From: Ruegeria arenilitoris
GTDB taxonomy: Bacteria > Pseudomonadota > Alphaproteobacteria > Rhodobacterales > Rhodobacteraceae
Direction of reading: 5' to 3'
Length of the DNA: 64,000 nucleotides
Assembly (NCBI RefSeq): GCF_013031355.1
Contig: NZ_WPZO01000001.1
Span: forward strand, 496,001-560,000
Part shown: positions 29,766 through 38,990 of the stretch, one piece after another
Layout of the letters: the number at the start of each line of letters is the position of its first letter
Numbering within the stretch: the first letter of the stretch is position 1
Position numbers and translations under genes: made by a program
The notes under the pieces: model-generated
Databases searched by the model: none
The model's input: only the letters and a program-made list of their open reading frames with translations
Told to the model about the DNA's origin: nothing

Positions 29766-29801
29766 AAAAAGAACCGGGGCGCGCATAAAACGCCCCGGTT
29801 C
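29766..29801 (-). terminator. Partial terminator between pstS and pstC
   Basis: On the minus strand GAACCGGGGCG pairs with CGCCCCGGTTC (11 pairs, 9-base loop) and runs into TTTTT. It would allow pstS mRNA to exceed the permease and ATPase mRNA. Confidence 0.75.
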
Positions 29802-29816
29802 CATTCACAAGGGTGA

Positions 29817-30872
29817 TTAGGAACCGCCGCCCAGAACGGTTTCGTTGGCAACAGCTTCCTGAACCTTTGCCAGTTCCGGATCGGAAACCAGACCGTACTC
29901 GGCCAGCGGGCCGTCGGGGCCTGCGATCTCGTCAGCGACGAAGAACTCGGCATATTCTTTCAGGCCGGGGATCACGCCGATGTGGGCTTTCTTCACGTAG
30001 AAGAACAGCGGGCGCGAAACCGGGTACTCGCCGGATGCGATCGACTCGGTCGAAGGCACGATGCCGGACATGGTCGCAACCTGCAGCTTGTCTGTGTTGT
30101 TCTCGTAGAACGCCAGACCAAAGACGCCGATGCCGTCCTTGTTGCTGTCGATGCGCGCCAATGTCTCGGTGTAGTCGCCGTCGATGTCGACCGAAACGCC
30201 GTCGGTGCGCAGAGCGATACAGGCTTTCTCAGCCGCTTTCTTCTTGGCTTTGTCGCTGTCGCCTTCTGCGGCGGCCAGATAGACGTCAAAGTCGCCTAGG
30301 TGCTCACAGCCAGCCAGGATCACTTTGTCTTCGAACACTTCACGGGTGCCGTGCTTGGTGCCGGGGATGAAGGCTGCGATCGGCTGCGCCGGGAACTCGG
30401 GGTTCACGTCGGCCCAGGTTTTGTTCGGGTTGGCGACCAACTGGCCGTCAACAACAACCTGTGCGGACAGGGCTTTGTACCAATCTTCCGGCGTGAACTC
30501 GAACGAGTTACCGTTGATGTCGGATGCGAAAACGATGCCATCATAACCGATCTGAACTTCGATGATGTCGGTTACGCCGTTTTCAGCACAGGCTTTGATT
30601 TCTTTTTCACGGATGGCGCGCGAAGCATTGGCAACGTCGATGGTGTTTTCGCCAACACCTTCACAGAAACGCTTCAGGCCCGCCGAGGAACCACCCGATT
30701 CAACAACCGGCGTCGGGAAGTCAAAGTTTTCACCGAAGGCTTCTGCAACGATCGAAGCGTAAGGCAGGACGGTCGACGAACCGGCAACCTGTACCTGATC
30801 ACGAGCGGCGGCCGCAGTGGCCGAAACAGCAGCGATAGCAAGAGCCGAAGCCGACAGTTTTACAAAGGACAT
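29817..30872 (-). CDS. pstS: Phosphate-binding periplasmic protein
   Basis: 351-residue PstS-type binding protein with a signal peptide (MSFVKLSASALAIAAVSATAAAA). Phosphate-site elements are visible: VAGSSTVLPYA, ESGGSSAGLKRFCEG, ANASRAIREKE and KHGTREVFED. An AAGGAG ribosome site seven bases upstream fixes this Met; an earlier in-frame ATG lies 39 bases upstream. It is the first gene of the transporter operon and is preceded by a triple Pho box. Confidence 0.95.
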   Translation of the reverse strand: MSFVKLSASALAIAAVSATAAAARDQVQVAGSSTVLPYASIVAEAFGENFDFPTPVVESGGSSAGLKRFCEGVGENTIDVANASRAIREKEIKACAENGVTDIIEVQIGYDGIVFASDINGNSFEFTPEDWYKALSAQVVVDGQLVANPNKTWADVNPEFPAQPIAAFIPGTKHGTREVFEDKVILAGCEHLGDFDVYLAAAEGDSDKAKKKAAEKACIALRTDGVSVDIDGDYTETLARIDSNKDGIGVFGLAFYENNTDKLQVATMSGIVPSTESIASGEYPVSRPLFFYVKKAHIGVIPGLKEYAEFFVADEIAGPDGPLAEYGLVSDPELAKVQEAVANETVLGGGS

Positions 30873-30954
30873 CTCAGTCTCCTTGAGAATGTAGTTGGTG
30901 ATCACCCCCATGATGATCTTGCTGGCACCTCTACGGTCCGCGCGTAAGCCTTTT

Positions 30955-30983
30955 GTGACAGGTTTGTAACAGCTTTATGACAG
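30955..30983 (-). promoter_or_regulatory. Pho box (three CTGTNAY repeats) before pstS
   Basis: On the minus strand CTGTCAT, CTGTTAC and CTGTCAC follow each other with exact 11-base periodicity (30977-30983, 30966-30972, 30955-30961). This is the direct-repeat pattern bound by PhoB, and it lies 83-111 bases upstream of the pstS start. Confidence 0.85.
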
Positions 30984-31075
30984 TCGACAGAATTTCTTAC
31001 CGTCATGACGCATTGCAGACATGCAGCAGTCACATAGGTAAACGAAACTGCTCTGATCGCTGAGAAATTAACGGG

Positions 31076-32122
31076 TCACCGCGGCAAAATAACGGTGAAC
31101 GTCGTGCCTTTGCCCAAGTCGCTTTCAACCCGCAGCCGCCCGCGATGGCGGTTGATGATGTGTTTTACGATAGCAAGGCCCAGCCCGGTCCCGCCCAATT
31201 GCCGGGACCTGTGACTGTCGGCGCGATAGAATCGTTCGGTCAGGCGCGGCAAATGCACCGCGTCGATACCTGGACCCTTGTCGATCACCTGAACCCGAAC
31301 TGCCGGGCCCCGCATTGCTGAGTCTCGTTCAGACGCAAGCACCTGAATTTCGACACTGCCGCCACTGCCGCCGTATTTGATTCCGTTCTCGATCAGGTTT
31401 GTGAAGACTTGGCGCAATTGGTCGTTGTCCCCCGTCAGCGAAACCGGTCCTTCCGGCGCTGTCAGGGTCAGCTGCACCTTTGCATCCTCGGCCAAAGGGC
31501 GCAGCGAGTTCAACGTCGATTGCAACAGGCCTGTCAGTTCAATCTGCTCTTTCGGCCTTACACGCTCTTCGCTTTCGACGCGGTTCAGGGACAGCAGATC
31601 CCCCACCAGCCGGTTCATCCGGTTGGCCTCATCGTTCATGATCTGCAGAAAGCGGTCACGGGCAACCGCATCATCGCGGGCAGGTCCGCGCAGCGTTTCG
31701 ATGAAACCCATCAAAGCGGTCAGTGGTGTGCGCAGTTCGTGGCTGACATTGGCGACGAAATCGCGGCGCATCTGGCTGGCCTGTTCGACATGCGTGACGT
31801 CCTGAAAGATCGCCAGCAGCGCCCCACCGGACACCGCACCGACACCGTTCAGATAGCGGCATTCAACCTCGAACGTGGTGTCCTGCGCGCCATCATTGGA
31901 CAGGTGGCGCGTTTTGGTCGGGCCTTTGGTGAGTAGGGCCTGTTCAATCGCGTCAATGACCTGTGGCTGCCGCAGGATCGTCGCGAAATGCCGCCCGACG
32001 ATATTCTGCGCCAGCAGGGTCTTTGCATCGGTATTGGCTGCGATGATTCGCTCTGTCTGATCGACCATCAGGGCTGGCATTGGAATGGCCGAAACGAATT
32101 CGGCGAGCAGGTCGTCTGACAT
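31076..32122 (-). CDS. phoR: Phosphate regulon sensor kinase PhoR, soluble form
   Basis: 348 residues: a PAS domain (about 5-112), HisKA with the phospho-acceptor His128 in DFVANVSHELRTPLTALMGF, and a HATPase domain (NQ box VFTNLIENGIKYGG, DKGPGID, GGTGLGLAIVKHIINRH). No membrane helix precedes the PAS domain, unlike E. coli PhoR, so it is probably cytoplasmic or held at the membrane through PhoU/PstB (inference). It lies upstream of pstS, on the other side of the Pho-box promoter. Confidence 0.92.
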   Translation of the reverse strand: MSDDLLAEFVSAIPMPALMVDQTERIIAANTDAKTLLAQNIVGRHFATILRQPQVIDAIEQALLTKGPTKTRHLSNDGAQDTTFEVECRYLNGVGAVSGGALLAIFQDVTHVEQASQMRRDFVANVSHELRTPLTALMGFIETLRGPARDDAVARDRFLQIMNDEANRMNRLVGDLLSLNRVESEERVRPKEQIELTGLLQSTLNSLRPLAEDAKVQLTLTAPEGPVSLTGDNDQLRQVFTNLIENGIKYGGSGGSVEIQVLASERDSAMRGPAVRVQVIDKGPGIDAVHLPRLTERFYRADSHRSRQLGGTGLGLAIVKHIINRHRGRLRVESDLGKGTTFTVILPR

Positions 32123-32140
32123 TATCTCGATCTTTCCAGA

Positions 32141-32665
32141 CTAGACCACGGGCTTCATCTCATCGCGGAACCGGCGCATGTTCTGCTGGTAGTGCAACGC
32201 GCTGAGGGTAATTTTTTGCGCCGCCGCCTCATCCAGTTGCCGCACGACCTTGCCGGGCGCGCCCATGACGAGAGAATTGTCGGGAATTTCCTTTCCCTCG
32301 GTGATCAAGGCCCCTGCCCCGATCAGGCAGTTCTTGCCGATCTTCGCACCGTTCAGCACGATGGCCCCCATCCCGATCAGCGTATTTTCCCCGATCGTGC
32401 AACCATGCAGCATAACCTTATGCCCAATGGTGCAGTTCTTGCCGATGGTCAGAGGATAACCGGCATCGATATGCATGATGCAGTCTTCCTGCACGTTGCT
32501 GCCTTCGCCCACACGAATTTCTTCGTGGTCGGCGCGGATGGTGCAACCGAACCAGACCGAGGCGCCCTGCTCCATTACTACCTTGCCGATCAGGTTGGCA
32601 TCGGGTGCGACCCAAGTGTCCTCGTGGATTTGCGGAATGTGCTCCCCCAAAGCGTAGATGGTCAT
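32141..32665 (-). CDS. Gamma-carbonic anhydrase family protein
   Basis: 174-residue left-handed beta-helix protein of hexapeptide repeats. Metal-ligand His residues typical of the gamma class are present in [20 protein letters not shown] and [10 protein letters not shown]. Members hydrate CO2 or act as thioesterase/acyltransferase-like PaaY/CaiE proteins; activity cannot be decided here. Its start overlaps the gmk stop. Confidence 0.88.
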   Translation of the reverse strand: MTIYALGEHIPQIHEDTWVAPDANLIGKVVMEQGASVWFGCTIRADHEEIRVGEGSNVQEDCIMHIDAGYPLTIGKNCTIGHKVMLHGCTIGENTLIGMGAIVLNGAKIGKNCLIGAGALITEGKEIPDNSLVMGAPGKVVRQLDEAAAQKITLSALHYQQNMRRFRDEMKPVV

Positions 32666-33303
32666 GACAGCCCCTCGAATTCGTTTTGCAAGGTGCGCAC
32701 GTGGTTTTGCAGTTTGGGCTGCTGGATACGACGCATCCGCTCGGCACTGACGATGGTTTTCAGCTTGTCCTCGGTCGCATCCAGATCGTCATTGACCAAC
32801 ACATAGTCGTAGTAGCCCCAGTGGCTGATCTCATCCCAGCTTTTCAGCATCCGCTTGGCGATCACATCTTCGCTGTCCTGCCCGCGCGTTTCGAGACGAC
32901 GGCGCAGTTCGGGGATCGAGGGCGGCAGGATGAAGATCGACAGCGCGTGCTTACCCAGATCCGAGTTGCGGATCTGAACCTCGCCCTGCCAATCGACGTC
33001 GAACAGCACATCCCGCCCTGAATTGATGGAATCCCGAACCGGACCTGCAGGCGAGCCATAGAAGTTTCCGAACACGTGGGCGTGTTCCAGCATCTGCCCA
33101 TCCGCAACCTGCTGCTTGAACTCGTCTTCCGACAGGAAGTAATATTCGCGCCCGTGTTCTTCGCCCGGACGGGGTGCGCGGGTTGTGGCCGAGATCGAAA
33201 ACTCAAGCCCCTCGTCCCACGCCATCAGCCGACGGGCCAGAGTGGATTTCCCCGCGCCCGAAGGCGAAGACAGGATAATAAGTAGGCCGCGGCGATCTGC
33301 CAT
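32662..33303 (-). CDS. gmk: Guanylate kinase
   Basis: Phosphorylates GMP to GDP. 213 residues with the P-loop [10 protein letters not shown], the GMP-binding TTRAPRPGE and [23 protein letters not shown], and a LID region [12 protein letters not shown]. An alternative Met 21 bases upstream would make an ATGA overlap with the yicC stop (220 residues); the shorter form was chosen because [11 protein letters not shown] is the usual N-terminus. It sits in the conserved yicC-gmk arrangement. Confidence 0.95.
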   Translation of the reverse strand: MADRRGLLIILSSPSGAGKSTLARRLMAWDEGLEFSISATTRAPRPGEEHGREYYFLSEDEFKQQVADGQMLEHAHVFGNFYGSPAGPVRDSINSGRDVLFDVDWQGEVQIRNSDLGKHALSIFILPPSIPELRRRLETRGQDSEDVIAKRMLKSWDEISHWGYYDYVLVNDDLDATEDKLKTIVSAERMRRIQQPKLQNHVRTLQNEFEGLS

Positions 33304-33320
33304 GTCAGTCGTTCCCATAG

Positions 33321-34211
33321 TCATTCAACATTTTGCACTTGTTCGCGCATCTGGTCTATTACCGCCTTCAACTCAAGCCCCACCGAGGTCAGATCGGCGC
33401 TTTGCGCTTTCGAACACAGCGTGTTGGCCTCGCGGTTAAACTCCTGCATCAGAAAGTCCAGTTTCCGTCCGACGGCCGCGTCCTGAGACAGCAAGTCCCG
33501 CGCGGCGACAACATGGGCTTTAAGACGGTCGATTTCCTCGGTGATATCCGATTTGACGGCAATCAGCGCCAGTTCCTGCGCCACCCGGTCCGGGTCGGCG
33601 CCCTGCGCGTTGTCCAGCACCCGCGCCAGATTTTCCCGCAACGCCTCGGCGGTTTTGTCCTTGCGCTGCTCGGCAAGGTCAGCCGCCTGTTCGGTGAGTT
33701 GAGACACCTGTGTCAGTTGCCCGTCCAGTATGTCGGCCAGCGCCTTGCCTTCAGTCTGGCGCATATCGACAAAGGCCGCCAAAAGCGGAGCGAACTCCTT
33801 GGTCAGTTGCTCGACCAGCGGCGCGGGGTCATCGACTTCGCTACCAGCGTCCAACATGCCCTTGATAGCGATCAGGTCAGCCGCCGTTGATGGCGCCAGC
33901 GTGACACCGCTGGCGGCTGCCATTTCCTGCGTGCGGGCCAATGCGGTCAGCGCGGCGGCCATAGCGGTTTCGTTCAGGGCGAGATCGGGCGCAGTTTCAT
34001 CCCGGCTTAGCTTCAACGACAGCGTGACATTGCCCCGGTTCAACGCTTTTGAGATTTGCGAACGCAATGCAGCTTCAAGCCCGGTCAGCCAATCGGGCAC
34101 ACGCAGGCGCATGTCCAGCCCCTTGCCGTTCACACTGCGCAACTCCCACGTCCAGCTATGGGGTCCGAAAGCCCCTTTGCCCGAGGCGAAACCGGTCATG
34201 GATCTGATCAT
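33321..34211 (-). CDS. yicC: YicC/YloC family endoribonuclease
   Basis: 296-residue YicC protein: the N-terminal [11 protein letters not shown] and [18 protein letters not shown] and the C-terminal [49 protein letters not shown] are diagnostic. Family members are ring-shaped RNases that act in mRNA/sRNA turnover. The start has an AGGGGCAG-type ribosome site. It is adjacent to gmk, as in many proteobacteria. Confidence 0.94.
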   Translation of the reverse strand: MIRSMTGFASGKGAFGPHSWTWELRSVNGKGLDMRLRVPDWLTGLEAALRSQISKALNRGNVTLSLKLSRDETAPDLALNETAMAAALTALARTQEMAAASGVTLAPSTAADLIAIKGMLDAGSEVDDPAPLVEQLTKEFAPLLAAFVDMRQTEGKALADILDGQLTQVSQLTEQAADLAEQRKDKTAEALRENLARVLDNAQGADPDRVAQELALIAVKSDITEEIDRLKAHVVAARDLLSQDAAVGRKLDFLMQEFNREANTLCSKAQSADLTSVGLELKAVIDQMREQVQNVE

Positions 34212-34302
34212 TTTAGCTGCCCCTGTCTGCTCGCTTGCTGCACCTAATGCCATCGGCAGGTGCAGGGCAAGAGTTTGCTCACTTTGAGCCTAACGCCAGA
34301 AG

Positions 34303-34317
34303 TTAACCATTCATTAA
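34303..34317. promoter_or_regulatory. Candidate CtrA-binding site (TTAA-N7-TTAA)
   Basis: TTAA CCATTCA TTAA matches the full CtrA motif with exact 7-base spacing, including the favoured TTAACCAT half. It lies 126 bases before the PAS_5 gene and 92 bases before yicC, in a divergent promoter region. Confidence 0.55.
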
Positions 34318-34442
34318 AGAATTACTCCAAAATTGATTTAACCCGTGTCAACCTGACCAAGGCTAAAGGCTGATCGGAGCCAAATGGTCCCGGTAACTGG
34401 CATTTTAGGAAAATGACGGTCAATCGACGCTAGGGTGATGAA

Positions 34443-35117
34443 ATGAAAACCTTTTTCGGAAACGGTTCCGGGTCAAGTTTTGGAAAGATCGTCGCTATGG
34501 ATCGTTTTGCCAGCGGGCGCAGCCTCTCGCCCATCCGACAGGTCGAAGCGTATTGGACTGCGCTTCTGACTGGTGACAGCGTGCCCAAGCGATCACAGGT
34601 CGATCCGCGTGGTCTTGAGAACGTTCTTGAATACACTTTCATCCTGGAGCGCATCGCGCCGGGGCTGGCCCGGTTCCGTTTGGCTGGCAGCCATCTGAAC
34701 AAACTGGCGGGCATGGAAGTGCGCGGAATGCCCCTGACCGCGTTTTTCGAACCCAGCGCCCGGAGCCAGATCTCAGACGCGTTGGAACAGGTCTTTGCCC
34801 GGCCGGCAATTGCCGAACTTAGCCTGACCTCTGCCGGTAGACTGGGACGCACTCAATTGCAGGCCCGCATGATCCTGTTGCCGCTGAAAAGCGATCTTGG
34901 CGACGTCAGCCGTGTGCTGGGTGTGATGGTCTGTGACGGCGCAATCGGCGCAACGCCGCGCCGTTTCACCATTCCGGACACCCGCATTCGGGCGGTATCC
35001 GACGTTCAGGCGCCGCAGCAACAGATGGAACGCGAATTGGCTGGTTTCGCCGAGGATCAGGAGGCGTTCAAACGCCCTGGATCACATCTGCGACTGGTTT
35101 CGTCACGCGACAACTAA
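34443..35117 (+). CDS. PAS_5-domain protein
   Basis: 224 residues; the central 25-165 region matches the PAS_5 type (PIRQVEAYWTALLTGDSVPKRSQVDPRGLENVLEYTFILERI, then FRLAGSHLNKLAGMEVRGM). There is no kinase, cyclase or DNA-binding domain. Related single-domain proteins include the cell-cycle modulator MopJ of Caulobacter. A CtrA-type box upstream supports a cell-cycle or motility role (inference). A good terminator follows. Confidence 0.78.
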   Translation: MKTFFGNGSGSSFGKIVAMDRFASGRSLSPIRQVEAYWTALLTGDSVPKRSQVDPRGLENVLEYTFILERIAPGLARFRLAGSHLNKLAGMEVRGMPLTAFFEPSARSQISDALEQVFARPAIAELSLTSAGRLGRTQLQARMILLPLKSDLGDVSRVLGVMVCDGAIGATPRRFTIPDTRIRAVSDVQAPQQQMERELAGFAEDQEAFKRPGSHLRLVSSRDN

Positions 35118-35127
35118 TCCCAACAAT

Positions 35128-35159
35128 AAAGGCGGGCCGAATGGCCCGCCTTTCTTTTT
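35128..35159 (+). terminator. Rho-independent terminator after the PAS_5 gene
   Basis: AAAGGCGGGCC pairs with GGCCCGCCTTT around a GAAT loop, followed by CTTTTT. It separates this gene from the convergent DAHP synthase. Confidence 0.85.
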
Positions 35160-35176
35160 CCTGAAAGATTTGAACC

Positions 35177-36547
35177 TTAGCTGGCCGCGCGTTTGCTGCC
35201 ATTGCGGCGCAGATTGGTTAGTTCCTCGGCGACAAGGAAGGCCAGTTCCAACGATTGCGACGCGTTCAAACGCGGATCGCAGGCGGTATGGTAACGATCC
35301 GAGAGGTCCTCTTCGGTCACAGCCCGCACGCCGCCGGTGCACTCGGTGACATCCAAACCGGTCATCTCGAAATGCACGCCGCCGGGGATGGTGCCCTCGG
35401 CCTGGTGCACACCAAAGAAGTCGCGCACCTCGCGCAGCACGGAATCGAACGGACGGGTTTTATAACCAGTCGCCGATTTGATCGTGTTGCCGTGCATCGG
35501 GTCGCAGACCCAAGTCACCTTGGCGCCTTCTTCCTTAACAGCCTGAATCAGACGCGGCAGGTGCTCACCGGCTTTGCCCGCGCCGAAACGCGCGATCAGG
35601 GTCAGACGGCCTTCTTCGTTCTCGGGGTTCAGTTTGGACATCAGAACCTTGAGATCTTCCGCGGTGGTCGTCGGACCACATTTCAGACCAATCGGGTTAA
35701 GAACGCCGCGGCAGAACTCCACATGCGCGCCGTCAGGCTGACGCGTACGGTCACCGATCCAGATCATGTGGCCGGAACCGGCCAACCAGTTACCCGAGGT
35801 CGAATCAAGACGGGTCAGCGCCTCTTCGTATTCCAGCAGCAGGCTTTCGTGGCTGGTGTAGAACTCGACGGTCGAGAATTCATGCGTGGTGTCCGCCGTG
35901 ATCCCGGCCGCGTGCATGAAGTCGATGGTGTCCTGAATACGGTCGGCGATTTCCGAGTACTTGCTGACATCCTGCTCGTCAGTGAAGCCCAACGTCCAGG
36001 AATGCACCATGCTCATGTCCGCGAAACCACCGGTCGAGAACGCGCGCAGCAGGTTCAACGTTGCGGCGGCCTGAGTGTAGGCCTGCAGCATCTTACCGGG
36101 ATTCGGGATGCGTGCTTCGGGCGTGAAGGCCAGTTCGTTGATGATGTCACCGCGGTAACTGGGCAGCTCTACGCCGTCCACAACCTCGGTCGGCGCGCTG
36201 CGCGGTTTGGCGAACTGGCCCGCCATGCGGCCAACTTTCACCACCGGCACCTTGGCACCATAGGTCAGCACCATTGCCATTTGCAGCATCACCTTGAAGG
36301 TGTCACGGATCGCATCCGCGCTGAATTGTTCGAAGCTTTCAGCACAATCCCCACCCTGCAGCAGGAAGGCCTCGCCGCGACCGGCGGCACCCAGATGTTG
36401 CTTGAGACGCCGCGCCTCACCGGCAAAGACCAGCGGGGGATACTGTGAAAGCTGAGCCTCGACCTTGGCCAAAGCGGCCTCGTCGGTATAGTCTGGCATC
36501 TGAACCCGGGGCTTGTTGCGCCAGTTCGTTTTTTGCCATTCGGTCAT
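35177..36547 (-). CDS. 3-deoxy-7-phosphoheptulonate synthase, class II (DAHP synthase)
   Basis: First enzyme of the shikimate pathway; condenses PEP and erythrose-4-phosphate. 456 residues of the plant-like class II type: [26 protein letters not shown] (metal/PEP site), [22 protein letters not shown] and [12 protein letters not shown]. The start follows GGAGATC and the [21 protein letters not shown]-terminus. Transcribed alone. aroQ, also in this window, belongs to the same pathway. Confidence 0.95.
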   Translation of the reverse strand: MTEWQKTNWRNKPRVQMPDYTDEAALAKVEAQLSQYPPLVFAGEARRLKQHLGAAGRGEAFLLQGGDCAESFEQFSADAIRDTFKVMLQMAMVLTYGAKVPVVKVGRMAGQFAKPRSAPTEVVDGVELPSYRGDIINELAFTPEARIPNPGKMLQAYTQAAATLNLLRAFSTGGFADMSMVHSWTLGFTDEQDVSKYSEIADRIQDTIDFMHAAGITADTTHEFSTVEFYTSHESLLLEYEEALTRLDSTSGNWLAGSGHMIWIGDRTRQPDGAHVEFCRGVLNPIGLKCGPTTTAEDLKVLMSKLNPENEEGRLTLIARFGAGKAGEHLPRLIQAVKEEGAKVTWVCDPMHGNTIKSATGYKTRPFDSVLREVRDFFGVHQAEGTIPGGVHFEMTGLDVTECTGGVRAVTEEDLSDRYHTACDPRLNASQSLELAFLVAEELTNLRRNGSKRAAS

Positions 36548-36716
36548 AGCTTTGATCTCCGCTGAAGTAGTCAGGTCGTCTCTATACAAAATGCATTGAA
36601 GACTGACCATATCCGATTTGGGCCTCTTGACGCGGGAAACAAGCTTTGATCATGGTGGCTGTCAAATCTGTCGCCGGACGTATCGTCTCGAAGCGCCGAA
36701 TCAAGGACACCTCGCC

Positions 36717-37721
36717 ATGCAAGAGCAACGCCAAGTTGTCACGGTGGAAGACACTGCGGCCAACCCGCGCAACTTCGTATTTGTCCTGTTGGACAAATTC
36801 TCGCTGCTGTCGTTCGCTTCCGCGTTGGACAGTTTGCGAATTGCCAACCGTATGGCGGATAGAACACTGTATACTTGGACCCTGATGGGCGAAGGCGGCG
36901 AAACGGTCAATTGTTCGGCTGGTACCAACTTTTCACTGGACGAAGATCTGATCGAACTTCAGCGGGACGATGTTGTTCTGATCTGCGGCGGCGTGGACGT
37001 GCAGGCCGCAACCACCAAGAAAGTGCTGAACTGGGTGCGCCGCGAGGCACGCCGAGGCCTGCGTATCGGTGGTCTGTGCACTGCGGCATATACGCTGGCC
37101 AAGGCCGGGCTGCTGGACGGCAAACGCGCCACGATCCACTGGGAAAACGCAGACAGCTTTGTTGAGGAATTCGATGAGGTCGAACTGACCAAATCGGTCT
37201 TTATCGTCGACGGGAACAGGATGACGACGGCGGGGGGCACATCGTCCATCGACCTGATGCTGAAGCTCATCGCCGACGACTACGGCGAGGACCTTGCCAA
37301 TGCGGTGGCGGATCAGATGATCTATTCCTCGATCCGCACCGATCAGGACACCCAACGCCTGTCGACACCGACTCGCATCGGTGTACGTCACCCCAAGCTG
37401 AGCCAGGTCATCCTGATGATGGAAAAGAACATCGAAGAGCCGATCTCGCCTTCGATTCTGGCCAAGGATGTCGGTATGTCCACGCGGCAGCTGGAACGCT
37501 TGTTCCGCCGCTACCTCAGCCGCTCACCCAAGCGCTATTACATGGAGCTGCGCCTGCACAAGGCACGCAACCTGCTGATGCAGACGGATATGAGCGTGAT
37601 CAACGTGGCGCTGGCTTGCGGTTTTGCCAGCCCGTCGCATTTCTCGAAATGCTACCGGGCGCATTACAACACCACGCCCTATCGGGAACGCGGTGCACAG
37701 GGCGACCGGCTGTCGATATGA
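36717..37721 (+). CDS. GlxA-family transcriptional regulator (DJ-1/PfpI plus AraC)
   Basis: 334 residues: an N-terminal DJ-1/PfpI-like domain (about 15-185) with the nucleophile-position Cys in GGLCTAAYTLAKAGLL, and a C-terminal AraC/XylS double helix-turn-helix (SPSILAKDVGMSTRQLERLFRRYL, INVALACGFASPSHFSKCYR). This architecture includes regulators of carnitine, glycine betaine and arginine catabolism. An AAGGA site sets the start; the frame is open for another 99 bases upstream. No obvious target operon is adjacent. Confidence 0.88.
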   Translation: MQEQRQVVTVEDTAANPRNFVFVLLDKFSLLSFASALDSLRIANRMADRTLYTWTLMGEGGETVNCSAGTNFSLDEDLIELQRDDVVLICGGVDVQAATTKKVLNWVRREARRGLRIGGLCTAAYTLAKAGLLDGKRATIHWENADSFVEEFDEVELTKSVFIVDGNRMTTAGGTSSIDLMLKLIADDYGEDLANAVADQMIYSSIRTDQDTQRLSTPTRIGVRHPKLSQVILMMEKNIEEPISPSILAKDVGMSTRQLERLFRRYLSRSPKRYYMELRLHKARNLLMQTDMSVINVALACGFASPSHFSKCYRAHYNTTPYRERGAQGDRLSI

Positions 37722-37728
37722 CTCGCCC

Positions 37729-38826
37729 CTAAATGCCCGGCGTCATTCGATAGACTACCCCCTGCCCGACCGAAATGAACCAGATCGATCCGTCCGGGGC
37801 CTCGACGATATCGCGCACGCGTTCGGTCTCGAGGCCTTTGATCTGCTCGACTTCTTGCAACGGCGATCCCGCCAGCCTCGCGATATAGTCGAATTTCAGC
37901 GAGCCGACAAAGATATTGCCTTTCCACTCGGGCCACAGATTGCCGGAATAGACCATCAGCCCGGATGGAGCCATTGACGGGTCCCAATAATACTCGGGCT
38001 GCTCCAAGCCCGGTTTTGCCGTACCTTCTCCGATTTTCTTACCGGAATAGTGAACGCCATAGGAAATGACAGGCCAGCCGTAGTTCAACCCCGGCTGCAC
38101 CAGATTGACCTCGTCCCCGCCCCTAGCGCCGTGTTCCGATATCCAAAGCTGCCCTTGCGCATCCAGACCCGCCCCCTGCGGGTTGCGATGGCCAAACGAC
38201 CAGATCTCGGGGCGCACATCATCGTTATCGACGAAAGGATTGTCTCCGGGCACCGTTCCATTGCGGTTGATACGGATCACCGATCCCATGTGATTGGTCG
38301 TGTCCTGAGCGGCTGGCCGGTCACCGCGATCTCCGATCGTGACGAACAGAGTTCCGTCATCGGCTTCAACCACGCGTGACCCAAAATGCTTGCCCGTTCT
38401 GCCACCGGGCACCGCCTCAAAGATCACCCGCACTTTGGTCAGCCGGTCACCGCTCTCGGACAGACGGGCGACCGCCACCGCATTTCCGGCCTTGCTAGAT
38501 TGCTGTTTTGAAAAGGTTAGAAAAATCTCTCGGGTTTGCGCAAAATCGCGCGCGATAGTGACATCCAACAGCCCGCCCTGCCCGTTTGCCGCCACTTTCG
38601 GCACACCTTTGACGCGTTTTGCCTTTCCGCCCTTCACATAAAGCAGTTCACCCTCGCGCTCGGTGACCAGAAACCCTTCGTCCGGCAGGATACCTATCGC
38701 CCACGGTGTATCCAGGCCCACAATCATCGGACTGACCTGTACGGGGCCCGATGATGCCTGAAGGATATCGGCACTGACCCAACCGGCCTTGAACAACAGC
38801 ACCAGAATCGCAAAAACTCTTAACAT
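37729..38826 (-). CDS. PQQ-dependent aldose sugar dehydrogenase (YliI/Asd type), exported
   Basis: 365 residues with a signal peptide (MLRVFAILVLLFKAGWVSA) and a six-bladed propeller of the soluble glucose dehydrogenase family. Blade motifs include GLDTPWAIGILPDEGFLVTER, FLTFSKQQ, GKHFGSRVVEADDGTLFVTIGDRG, FGHRNPQGAGLD (catalytic-region His) and EHGARGGDEVN. A GGAG six bases before the chosen Met supports it; a Met four codons upstream is possible. It acts in the periplasm, oxidising sugars when PQQ is available. Confidence 0.87.
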   Translation of the reverse strand: MLRVFAILVLLFKAGWVSADILQASSGPVQVSPMIVGLDTPWAIGILPDEGFLVTEREGELLYVKGGKAKRVKGVPKVAANGQGGLLDVTIARDFAQTREIFLTFSKQQSSKAGNAVAVARLSESGDRLTKVRVIFEAVPGGRTGKHFGSRVVEADDGTLFVTIGDRGDRPAAQDTTNHMGSVIRINRNGTVPGDNPFVDNDDVRPEIWSFGHRNPQGAGLDAQGQLWISEHGARGGDEVNLVQPGLNYGWPVISYGVHYSGKKIGEGTAKPGLEQPEYYWDPSMAPSGLMVYSGNLWPEWKGNIFVGSLKFDYIARLAGSPLQEVEQIKGLETERVRDIVEAPDGSIWFISVGQGVVYRMTPGI

Positions 38827-38990
38827 CGAACTCTCCATCGGCGGAACATCTACCGCTAAGCCACGAGACACACCCAACAAAACTATAGGACGTATAGGTG
38901 GCAAGGACACATCTGCGTTAGGACTTTTCTTTTCCGGACAGCTTGCCTAGGGTCGTGCTCAGTTTGAAGACCACTTCAGGGAGTAACCTC

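Noticed and set aside
35255..36448. 397-codon plus-strand open frame
   Set aside because: Antisense shadow of the class II DAHP synthase gene.
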